Origin: an uncultured bacterium
GTDB taxonomy: Bacteria; Bacillota; Clostridia; Oscillospirales; Oscillospiraceae
DNA: 13,033 nucleotides
Direction: 5' to 3'
Assembly (NCBI GenBank): GCA_905215665.1
Contig: CAJMQR010000022.1
Coordinates: 1 to 13,033, forward strand
Program-made: the position numbers and the translations under genes
In this document: positions 6,862-13,033 of the stretch, one piece after another
Position numbering within the stretch: the first letter of the stretch is position 1
How the letters are laid out: each line of letters begins with the position of its first letter
The notes under the pieces: generated by a model
Told to the model about the DNA's origin: nothing
Database searches by the model: none
The model's input: only the letters and a program-made list of their open reading frames with translations

Positions 6862-8652
6862 TCAGACGATGGACGGCACCGGCGTGGGTCTCGCCGGGTC
6901 AAAAACCTTGTCCACGTCAAAAAGATCCTCCAGAAGATCCGGATTGTACCACATCCGGTAGCCGTCCAGATTCCGGCGTCCCTGCCGCACATAATCATTG
7001 CGGATCTGTACCCAGTGCTGCGTGGAGTCCACATTGCAGAAGAAGCGGAAACCGGCATTATACAGGGTCTCATACTTTGAACCGGAGTATTTTCCGATTC
7101 CCGCGATGTCGCTGCCGTGGGGATAGATGAAGATATCGGTTTCACCAACAATGGATTCCACCTGATCCTCCCATTTCTGGGTGTCTTCCTTGGCTTTTTC
7201 ATCGGAAATATTCCCGAAATCCGGATGGCCGAAGCTGTGGCTTGCTATCTCCCATCCCTTGTCCCGCAGACATTTGGCCACCTTCCTGGCCTCCTCCACC
7301 TGGCGGTTGAACTCCTCCTCGCCGCCGATGGTGTCCTTCCATTTCGGGTTTGTCCGGTAACCGAACACCCCCTGATAGCCGGTCAGGGCGATGATGGCAC
7401 GCGCGCCACGGTAGGAAAAATCCGGATGCTTCTGACAGAACTTTTCCAGAATGGGTACCAGATCATAATCGCCGGTCAGCTTTTGTCCGTTCGCGTCGAT
7501 ATAGGTGCAGGTGGGATAGCCGTCTTCACCGACGACCAGATGATCGGCAAAGCCGTCGCCCTTCGCGTCCGGCTGGTGATCCTCGTCGCCGTCCACCATG
7601 TATTCGTAATAGTTGACGTCGTCCTGCGACATGACAAAGGGCGTCTTGCCGGGCGGAAGATAGATATCGCCCTGTTCGTAGACAAGATTCCCATTCTCAT
7701 CCGTCACCTGTTTGGCAATGTCATGGATGCGCACCAGAACGTAGCCCCGGCTGTACATCTCCTCCAGAATCGCCTCGAACTCTTTGATCGTGGTCATATA
7801 CTGGTTATAGCCGGCGTTGGTATAATCTCCGTCAAAGGCGCGGTCTGTGTCCACAATCAGCGTATGGAAGAACACATGCGTGATATTTGTGGTATCGCTC
7901 CAGCGAACCGCCTGCTGCTTTGCGGAGTTATATCGAAGCTGCGCTTCCGCAAGGTCCGGCTGCTGCTGCCATCCGCTGCCGAATTCCTCCAGCTTTGCCA
8001 AAGCGGCGTCGTAATCATACCCGGCTGCGAGGACGTCCGCTTCCTGAATCAGCGCGGCGGCGCGAACCTCCGGTGCTTCCGTCTGCGGCTCTGTTTCGCT
8101 CGGCTCGCTCGGAGCGGCACTCGACGGCGGCGTGGTCTGTTCCGTGTCCCCCGACTTGCGGATTACGGACACAAGCCAGACCACAAGCACCGCAAGCAGC
8201 AGCACGATCAGGGTCAGAATGACATAGAGCTTTCCGTTTCCGCTCTTTTTCTTCCGTTCTGCGGAACCTCTTCTGTCCGCGGGACGGCGATACCCCTGCG
8301 GTTCCTCGTGATAATCCTCACGCCGCGGCTGGCGGCGATACGCCTGAGGTTCTTCCCAATCCCGGCGTTCCTCCTGCCGGCGCGCGGGACGGCGGTATCC
8401 CTGCGGTTCTTCGCGATAATCCTCACGCGCCTGCTGGCGGCGATATCCCTGCTCCAGCTCCTGCCGGCGGCCGCTTTCCTGCCTCCGATCGGAAGGTGAA
8501 GCTCCCGTTCTCTGTTCGTGAGAGGTCTCATGCTTTTGGGCAAGGAATTTCTCTACGTCCCATTCCTCGTCCATTTCAAAATCGTATGCCTTTCGGCGAC
8601 CGTATTCTCTCCGGTCATCATCTCTGTTGTTCGGGGGGCGGTTTTCCGTCAT
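6862..8652 (-). CDS. Membrane-anchored NodB-type polysaccharide deacetylase-like protein with charged repeat N-terminus
   Basis: The protein has 596 residues. Residues 1-140 are highly charged (Arg, Glu, Gln) and should be cytosolic. Within them a 35-residue unit (70-104, partly again from 105) contains EEPQ[GA]YRR at 81, 100 and 116. One membrane helix follows (142-163), then a Pro/Ser/Glu linker (170-196) and a short helical, TPR-like stretch (197-250). The outer domain (from about 258) resembles NodB deacetylases, which remove acetyl groups from N-acetylglucosamine polymers. FVMSQDDVNYY (339-349) stands where TFDDG is usual, HSFGH (472-476) fits the metal-binding HxxxH motif, and IYPHGSD (509-515) fits the following conserved loop. 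The catalytic-motif departures mean activity is uncertain. The start ATG is eight bases from GGAGG (8661-8665). It lies 67 bp after the MreB-like gene and is probably in its operon. Confidence 0.8.
   Translation of the reverse strand: MTENRPPNNRDDDRREYGRRKAYDFEMDEEWDVEKFLAQKHETSHEQRTGASPSDRRQESGRRQELEQGYRRQQAREDYREEPQGYRRPARRQEERRDWEEPQAYRRQPRREDYHEEPQGYRRPADRRGSAERKKKSGNGKLYVILTLIVLLLAVLVVWLVSVIRKSGDTEQTTPPSSAAPSEPSETEPQTEAPEVRAAALIQEADVLAAGYDYDAALAKLEEFGSGWQQQPDLAEAQLRYNSAKQQAVRWSDTTNITHVFFHTLIVDTDRAFDGDYTNAGYNQYMTTIKEFEAILEEMYSRGYVLVRIHDIAKQVTDENGNLVYEQGDIYLPPGKTPFVMSQDDVNYYEYMVDGDEDHQPDAKGDGFADHLVVGEDGYPTCTYIDANGQKLTGDYDLVPILEKFCQKHPDFSYRGARAIIALTGYQGVFGYRTNPKWKDTIGGEEEFNRQVEEARKVAKCLRDKGWEIASHSFGHPDFGNISDEKAKEDTQKWEDQVESIVGETDIFIYPHGSDIAGIGKYSGSKYETLYNAGFRFFCNVDSTQHWVQIRNDYVRQGRRNLDGYRMWYNPDLLEDLFDVDKVFDPARPTPVPSIV
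8269..8445 (-). repeat. In-frame degenerate repeat in the deacetylase N-terminal tail
   Basis: The DNA repeats with a 105-bp period (for example GGGACGGCG at 8281 and again at 8386), encoding a 35-residue unit with half-repeats marked by EEPQ[GA]YRR. The period is a whole number of codons, so copy change would keep the frame. It codes for cytosolic, charged, low-complexity sequence. Confidence 0.7.
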
Positions 8653-8719
8653 GAGCCCAACCTCCTTCTATATCTGTATCTCTTTTTTAATGACGACAGT
8701 ACCCTGCCTGAAGTTCCCT

Positions 8720-9751
8720 TTATTCCTTCAATAATCTGCGGCGGGAGATGTTGATGGTTCCCTCCTGCATATGGTTCATCCAGCTCAGGCTCTTCCCGCA
8801 GCCGTAAGCCACACAGGAGTCCGCATCATCCGCAACGACGCAGGAGATTTCCGTCCGGTCTCTGAGAATCTGATCCATTCCCCAGAGCTGGCTGCCGCCG
8901 CCCGTCAGGAGAATACCGTTCTTGGAGATATCCGCCACCAGTTCCGGTGTCGTCTGCTCCAGAACGTCAAGCACTTTATCGGCAATCTGGCGGGCAGGAC
9001 GGCGCAGGACATCCATGAGTTCCTCGGAATTGACCGTGATTTCATGCGCAAGACCGGATCTCACATCCCGTCCCTTGACCGTCATGGTCAGACTTGCCGG
9101 ACGGGGGCTGACACAGCCGATGGACAGCTTGATTTCCTCCGCCGTATTTGCACCGATGATGACGCCGTAATGCTTGCGGACATATTTGATGATTGCCTCA
9201 TCAAATTCAATGCCCGCCACCTTGATGGAAGAAGAAACCGCAACACCGTTCATGGTAATCACGCCGATGTCCGTCGTTCCGCCGCCGATGTCAACGACCA
9301 TGTGTCCCTCCGGCGCATTGACATCCAGATGCGCGCCGAGCGCCGCGGCAAGGGGCTCTTCGATCAGATAAACCCGTCTGGCGCCGGCTTCCATGGCGGC
9401 CTGAATCACCGCGCGCTCCTCCACCTCGGTTATGCCGCTGGGGACGCAGACGATCATGCGCGGCTTGACGATGGAAAAACGGACGACCCGGCGGATCATC
9501 TCCGTCAGCATACGCGCCGTCAGCTCATAGTCGGAAATCACGCCGTCCTGCAGCGGATGGATCGCGGCCACATTGCCCGGCGTTCTGCCCAGCATATTGC
9601 GCGCGGCCGCGCCGACCTGCAGAACTTTGCCGGTATTTTTGTCCAGCGCGATCACCGACGGTTCACGCAGGACGACCCCCTTCCCGGCGGCATAGATCAA
9701 AACGTTCGAGGTACCGAGGTCGATACCCAGATCCTTGGAAAATAAAAACAT
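8720..9751 (-). CDS. mreB: MreB/Mbl-like bacterial actin
   Basis: This 343-residue actin-like ATPase should form membrane-bound filaments that organise the cell-wall elongation machinery. Phosphate-1 loop IDLGTSN (10-16), connect-1 IEEPLAAALGA (130-140), phosphate-2 VVDIGGGTTDIGVI (152-165) and adenosine loop LLTGGGS (281-287) are all intact. MFLFSKDLGIDLGTSNVLIY and the following KGVVLREPSVIALDKNTGKV resemble Bacillus Mbl more than MreB, so mbl would be an equally fair name. The start is ATG 9751, with AGGTG (9757-9761) five bases upstream, overlapping the end of comF. The open frame continues 35 codons further but only through comF sequence. There is no mreCD here; the neighbours are comF and a deacetylase-like gene, so this is a stand-alone actin locus, possibly a paralogue. 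Confidence 0.92.
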   Translation of the reverse strand: MFLFSKDLGIDLGTSNVLIYAAGKGVVLREPSVIALDKNTGKVLQVGAAARNMLGRTPGNVAAIHPLQDGVISDYELTARMLTEMIRRVVRFSIVKPRMIVCVPSGITEVEERAVIQAAMEAGARRVYLIEEPLAAALGAHLDVNAPEGHMVVDIGGGTTDIGVITMNGVAVSSSIKVAGIEFDEAIIKYVRKHYGVIIGANTAEEIKLSIGCVSPRPASLTMTVKGRDVRSGLAHEITVNSEELMDVLRRPARQIADKVLDVLEQTTPELVADISKNGILLTGGGSQLWGMDQILRDRTEISCVVADDADSCVAYGCGKSLSWMNHMQEGTINISRRRLLKE

Positions 9752-9762
9752 ATCGTCACCTA

Positions 9763-10431
9763 CTATTTCTGGTTTGTTCCGGTGGTCTCGCGGGTGGCCG
9801 CCAGCGTTGCGCAGGCAACCGTCTCCGCGCCTGCGGCTCTGAGGATCTTGCTGCATTCCGAGAGTGTCGCGCCGGTGGTAATCACATCGTCGATCAGCAG
9901 AATCCGTTTTCCCTTGATGCTTTCCGCATTCTCCGCCGCATAGACGCCCAAGACGTTGGCTCTCCGAGCCGCGGCATCCGCCTGCCTGGACTGTGCGGGA
10001 TTATGACGGATCTTCCGCAGTGTCTGCACGCAGGGAAGCCCCAGCTCCAGCGCCGTGCGCCGGGCCAGAAGCTGGGCCTGATCATAGCCGCGGCTTCTGC
10101 GGCGCCGGGCGCTGATGGGAACCCATGTCAGGAGATCATAAGTCTCCCCCTGCCGGAGCAGGCGCATGGCAAGCAGGCGCCCATAGGCATCCGCGTACTG
10201 ACGCATGGAGCGGAATTTGTACCTCAGAACAGAATCGCGCACCGTGCCTTCATAATAATACACGCAGCAGCAGCCGGTATAAAACGACCCTCTTTTGACG
10301 CTTTCGTTCACGGTCGGAAGGCCTGTCCGGCAGCCCTCGCACAGATCCGTCTCGTTTTCCCGCAGAAGCCTGCCGCAGAAAACGCATTTGGGAGGATAGA
10401 GCAGATCCAGCAGCCAGCGGAAAACCTTCAT
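9763..10431 (-). CDS. comF: ComF family protein (phosphoribosyltransferase-like, competence-associated)
   Basis: The protein has 222 residues, typical for ComF/ComFC. An N-terminal zinc finger is formed by Cys16, Cys19, Cys31 and Cys34 (CVFC...CEGC). The C-terminal half is a type I phosphoribosyltransferase-like domain with the PRPP-loop ILLIDDVITTGATL (177-190). Residues 142-149 (RHNPAQSR) and the DQAQLLA stretch (117-123) are also typical. ComF proteins are needed for DNA uptake in transformable species, and their enzymatic reaction is not established. The start at 10431 overlaps the recD2 stop as ATGA, with GGGGA a suitable distance upstream. An in-frame ATG at 10440 sits too close to that site. 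No ComFA helicase gene is present; the partner here is RecD2. Confidence 0.9.
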   Translation of the reverse strand: MKVFRWLLDLLYPPKCVFCGRLLRENETDLCEGCRTGLPTVNESVKRGSFYTGCCCVYYYEGTVRDSVLRYKFRSMRQYADAYGRLLAMRLLRQGETYDLLTWVPISARRRRSRGYDQAQLLARRTALELGLPCVQTLRKIRHNPAQSRQADAAARRANVLGVYAAENAESIKGKRILLIDDVITTGATLSECSKILRAAGAETVACATLAATRETTGTNQK

Positions 10432-12626
10432 TGTTCGCATCCCCGCATCAGTCGCCAGCGCAGGCCGCTGTATCGCTTATCGCGGCGGTTGTTGTATGTC
10501 ATCTGCGCGACGACCTCCTCATTGCCGACCAGAATCAGCAGCTCCCGCGCTCTGGTAATCGCGGTATAAAGCACCCCACGGGTCAGAAGCAGCGGTGCGC
10601 CGCCGAAAACGGCAAAAATCACGGCCTTATACTCGCTTCCCTGACTCTTGTGCGCGGTAATGGCATAGGCCAGCTCCAGTTCGGGCAGCATGTCCGAATC
10701 ATAGACCGCGTCCCGGTCGTCAAAGCGGATGTGTACCTGATCCTCATACGGGTCTATCCTGCAAATGATCCCGATATCGCCATTGAAAATGCCGGTTCCG
10801 GAGCCGCCGTCGGGTCTTTTCCATAGTATATCATAATTATTGCGGATTTGCATCACCCGATCGCCCTCGCGGAAGCAAATTTCACCGCAATATTTTTCTT
10901 TTTTGGAGGGCTGCGGCGGATTCAGCGCCGCCTGCAGCACGCGGTTGAGATTGATGGTGCCGGTCTCTCCCTTTCTTGTCGGGCTGATCACCTGAATGTC
11001 CTCCGGACGGATCCCCATGTTTTCCGGCAGGCGCCTTGCGCAGAGATCCGCGATGGTCTGCACCACCGACTCTGCCGTCCGGCGCTTCATAAAGAAGAAA
11101 TCCCTGTCCTTCACCGTCAATACAGGTAGCTCGCCGCGGTTTACCGCGTGAGCATTCATGACAATCAGGCTCTGCTGCGCCTGCCGAAAAATCTCGGTCA
11201 GACAGATCGTTTTAACCGCGCCGCTGGTAATGAGATCCGAAAAGAGCCGGCCGGCGCCGACGCTCGGAAGCTGGTCGGGGTCGCCCACCAGAATCAGCTT
11301 CGCCTCTTGGGGCAGGGCCAGCAGCAGACTGTGCATCAGCAGCACGTCCACCATGGAAACCTCGTCCACAATCAGCGCGTCGCACTTGAGCGGCTCGTCC
11401 TCGTCGCGCATAAAAACCATCTCTCCCGTTTCCGGCGAGATCTGCGTTTCCAGCAGGCGGTGGATGGTTGAAGCCTCCCTGCCCGTCAGCTCGGAGAGAC
11501 GTTTCGCCGCGCGACCGGTGGGCGCCGCCAGAAGGGTCTGCAAATGCCTCTGGTCAAACAGCGTCAGAATTCCCGCGAGCGTCGTGGTTTTTCCCGTGCC
11601 CGGGCCGCCGGTGAGGATCATGACACGTTCCTGCGCCGCGGCGCAGATCGCTTCGCGCTGTTTTTCCGCGTACCGTATGCCGTTTACCGCCTCAATGGAG
11701 GCAACGGAAACCTCTTTCCGCTCCTGCGGCGTCTGCGACGCCATCCGCAGGATGCGCTGCGTAATATATGTCTCGGCCTCGTAATATTCCGGCAGATATA
11801 CCGCCTGCAGGCCGGCGATTTCATCCAGCTCGATACGCCCCAGCTCGCACAGGCGGTCCATGGCTTCCTCCACCTCCGCGGCTTCCAGCTCGAGAAGGGA
11901 TGCTGTCGCCGTCGTGAGCTTGTCCTTCGGAAGGAAGCTGTGGCCGTTGGCGAGGTTATGGCGCAGCTCAAAGAGCACACCCGCCTCCACACGCCGCGGG
12001 TCGTTTCCGTCAAAACCCAGCTCCAGTGCCAGCGTATCCGCAGAGGAAAAAACGGCGCCGAACTGCGGCTGCGTCAGAAGATAGGGGTTTTCCTGCACCA
12101 GTTCCATGGCCCGGCCGCCGTAAGCGCGATAAAGCTGAACAGCGGTCTCAGCGGGAATATGATAGGCAGCAAGGAATTCAATCAGGTGGCGCACGCCCAC
12201 CTGCTGGCGGAAGGACGCCCCCATCTCCAGCGCCTTTTTCATGGAAATCCCGGAGATTTCCGTCAGCCTTTCCGGCGCGCGCTCCAGTATTTTCAGGCTG
12301 TCTTCTCCGAAGGCTGCGACGATCTTCTCCGCCGTTTTCGGGCCGATGCCCCGCACCGCGCGCGACGACAGATAGGCAAGGATCTCCTTGCTGCTGTCCG
12401 GCAGCATACGTTCCAGAAATTCCGCTTCGAACTGCCGCCCGTAGTTCGCATGGGTGCCCCATTTCCCGGTTACGATGAGACGCTCTCCCGCCACCGGCAC
12501 GGGAATCGTCCCCACGACCGTGATCAGACCGCCCTCCTCACTGTCCAGCTTAATGACAGCGTATCCGTTTTCCTGATTCTGAAAGACCACCGCGGCGACC
12601 GTGCCGCTAATCAGCTCCTGCTCCAC
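10428..12626 (-). CDS. recD2: ATP-dependent DNA helicase RecD2
   Basis: This is a 732-residue superfamily 1B 5'-3' DNA helicase of the RecD2 (RecBC-independent) type, involved in DNA repair and replication-fork upkeep. An N-terminal OB-like region (4-75; SGTVAAVVFQNQENGYAV) and tandem helix-hairpin-helix segments (about 85-135) identify the RecD2 subgroup. Helicase motifs are complete: Q-motif KQREAI (322-327), Walker A GGPGTGKT (340-347), motif Ia APTGRAAKRL (368-377), Walker B VDEVSMVD (420-427), motif III GDPDQLPSVG (448-457), motif IV LTEIFRQ (476-482), and motifs V/VI with AITAHKSQGSEY (655-666) and TAITRAR (688-694). The start is GTG 12626, ten bases after a GGAG. It overlaps the upstream small gene by 20 bp and comF by 4 bp, so it is the second gene of an operon. 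Confidence 0.95.
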   Translation of the reverse strand: MEQELISGTVAAVVFQNQENGYAVIKLDSEEGGLITVVGTIPVPVAGERLIVTGKWGTHANYGRQFEAEFLERMLPDSSKEILAYLSSRAVRGIGPKTAEKIVAAFGEDSLKILERAPERLTEISGISMKKALEMGASFRQQVGVRHLIEFLAAYHIPAETAVQLYRAYGGRAMELVQENPYLLTQPQFGAVFSSADTLALELGFDGNDPRRVEAGVLFELRHNLANGHSFLPKDKLTTATASLLELEAAEVEEAMDRLCELGRIELDEIAGLQAVYLPEYYEAETYITQRILRMASQTPQERKEVSVASIEAVNGIRYAEKQREAICAAAQERVMILTGGPGTGKTTTLAGILTLFDQRHLQTLLAAPTGRAAKRLSELTGREASTIHRLLETQISPETGEMVFMRDEDEPLKCDALIVDEVSMVDVLLMHSLLLALPQEAKLILVGDPDQLPSVGAGRLFSDLITSGAVKTICLTEIFRQAQQSLIVMNAHAVNRGELPVLTVKDRDFFFMKRRTAESVVQTIADLCARRLPENMGIRPEDIQVISPTRKGETGTINLNRVLQAALNPPQPSKKEKYCGEICFREGDRVMQIRNNYDILWKRPDGGSGTGIFNGDIGIICRIDPYEDQVHIRFDDRDAVYDSDMLPELELAYAITAHKSQGSEYKAVIFAVFGGAPLLLTRGVLYTAITRARELLILVGNEEVVAQMTYNNRRDKRYSGLRWRLMRGCEQ

Positions 12627-12948
12627 GCTTCCATTTCTCCAGTTCCAAATATTCTTCTCCGGCCTTGCAGAGAAGCAGCGACGAATCCTCTCCGATCATC
12701 TTCTGTGCCGCCTGTCTCACATCCTCCGCCAGCCCAGTATCCACATAGATCACCTTTCCGCGGACGCCGCGGCGCTCCCGCAGCCAGTCGCAGGCGCGGA
12801 TGCGCTGCTGTACCTGTGCCGTATCGCCGCGCAGATAGACAATCAGATAGGTATCCTCCTCCGGCAGCGGCATCAGCAGGGCTTCAAAAACCGTCCATGA
12901 AATCAAAAACGCGCCGCAGGCGGCCAGAGCCGCGATCAGTATCGTCAT
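12607..12948 (-). CDS. Small membrane-anchored protein of unknown function
   Basis: I do not recognise this 113-residue protein. Residues 3-26 form one hydrophobic helix. The rest (about 31-105) alternates predicted strands and helices: TYLIVYLRG, a helix with AQVQQRIRACDWLRERRG, GKVIYVDTG, a helix LAEDVRQAAQKMIG, then SSLLLC and a final helix. This suggests a small cytosolic or exported alpha/beta domain on a single anchor. The start is ATG 12948, six bases after GAGGTG (12955-12960). A GTG at 12957 is part of that ribosome site and is rejected. Its last 20 bp overlap recD2, so it is the first gene of the recD2-comF-mreB operon and probably coupled to recD2 translation. Any link to helicase, competence or cell shape is inference from position only. 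Confidence 0.75.
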   Translation of the reverse strand: MTILIAALAACGAFLISWTVFEALLMPLPEEDTYLIVYLRGDTAQVQQRIRACDWLRERRGVRGKVIYVDTGLAEDVRQAAQKMIGEDSSLLLCKAGEEYLELEKWKRGAGAD

Positions 12949-12956
12949 TTTGATCA

Positions 12957-12986
12957 CCTCATGCCATTGTATGCCGGCGCATGAGG
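12957..12986 (-). promoter_or_regulatory. Inverted repeat in the leader overlapping the Shine-Dalgarno
   Basis: On the minus strand CCTCATGC (12986-12979) and GCATGAGG (12964-12957) are perfect 8-bp arms around a 14-nt loop. The second arm contains the GAGG that forms the ribosome site of the gene starting at 12948. If folded in RNA it would hide that site; as DNA it could be an operator just after the transcription start. Confidence 0.55.
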
Positions 12987-12998
12987 CAGCGTACCTGT

Positions 12999-13004
12999 AT
13001 TATA
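12999..13004 (-). promoter_or_regulatory. -10 box (TATAAT) for the recD2 operon
   Basis: A perfect TATAAT reads on the minus strand at 13004-12999, about 50 bp upstream of the first gene's ATG. The -35 region is weak: TTCCCG at a 16-bp spacing or TTGCTT at 20 bp. No other gene intervenes. It is the best promoter candidate for the minus-strand block. Confidence 0.5.
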
Positions 13005-13033
13005 CTACAACAGAAGTGGCCGGGAAGCAATGG

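Noticed and set aside
7117..8499. Plus-strand open frame of 460 codons opposite the deacetylase-like gene
   Set aside because: No recognisable domains or convincing ribosome site, and the minus-strand product has clear topology and family motifs.
8653..8719. Separate promoter for the deacetylase-like gene
   Set aside because: On the minus strand there are AT-rich hexamers such as TACAGA, but no -35 at proper spacing matches well; co-transcription with the MreB-like gene is simpler.
11544..12953. Plus-strand open frame of 469 codons opposite recD2
   Set aside because: It is antisense to intact helicase motifs, has no family resemblance, and its Arg/His/Pro-rich composition is typical of shadow frames in GC-rich DNA.

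Overview
The window looks like a chromosomal segment of a GC-rich Clostridia (Bacillota), probably an Oscillospirales-type gut anaerobe. This rests on the gene set (DegV family, RecD2, an Mbl-like MreB, a Cys4 ComF, strong AGGAGG-type ribosome sites) and on coding sequence rich in G/C third positions. The species cannot be named from the sequence alone. I see no mobile element, CRISPR array, tRNA or rRNA. It reads as two convergent gene blocks that meet at one bidirectional terminator near 6789-6828.

Left half, + strand. The window opens inside the 3' end of a multi-pass membrane protein of the heparan-alpha-glucosaminide N-acetyltransferase-like (DUF1624) type (1-519). A perfect 13-bp-arm palindrome (539-567) follows, then a DegV-family lipid-binding protein (667-1542). 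A strong sigma-A-type promoter (1601-1629) drives a small unrecognised two-helix membrane protein (1665-1904). That gene ends at an intrinsic terminator (1918-1951), placed 36 bp upstream of a complete branched-chain amino acid ABC importer: livJ/livK-type lipoprotein (1988-3130), livH (3309-4190), livM (4201-5253), livG (5250-6098) and livF (6085-6783). The four distal genes are tightly packed or overlapping. The binding-protein gene is separated from them by a 178-bp spacer carrying strong RNA hairpins, which fits the usual need for more binding protein than permease.

Right half, - strand, read from 12948 down to 6862. A small unrecognised membrane-anchored protein comes first, then the RecD2 helicase (GTG start), ComF, an Mbl/MreB-like actin, and a large membrane-anchored NodB-type polysaccharide deacetylase-like protein. 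The first four are overlapping or nearly so (20 nt, 4 nt, 11 nt gap), which indicates an operon. The last follows after 67 bp. The block joins DNA repair/uptake genes to cell-shape and envelope genes. A likely -10 box (12999-13004) sits upstream, and an inverted repeat in the leader would pair with the first gene's Shine-Dalgarno.

No dramatic new system is evident. The points most worth a second look are the MreB/deacetylase pairing with its charged cytoplasmic repeat tail, the leader-gene-plus-terminator arrangement before the liv operon, the overlapping hairpins before livH, and the two unrecognised small membrane proteins.
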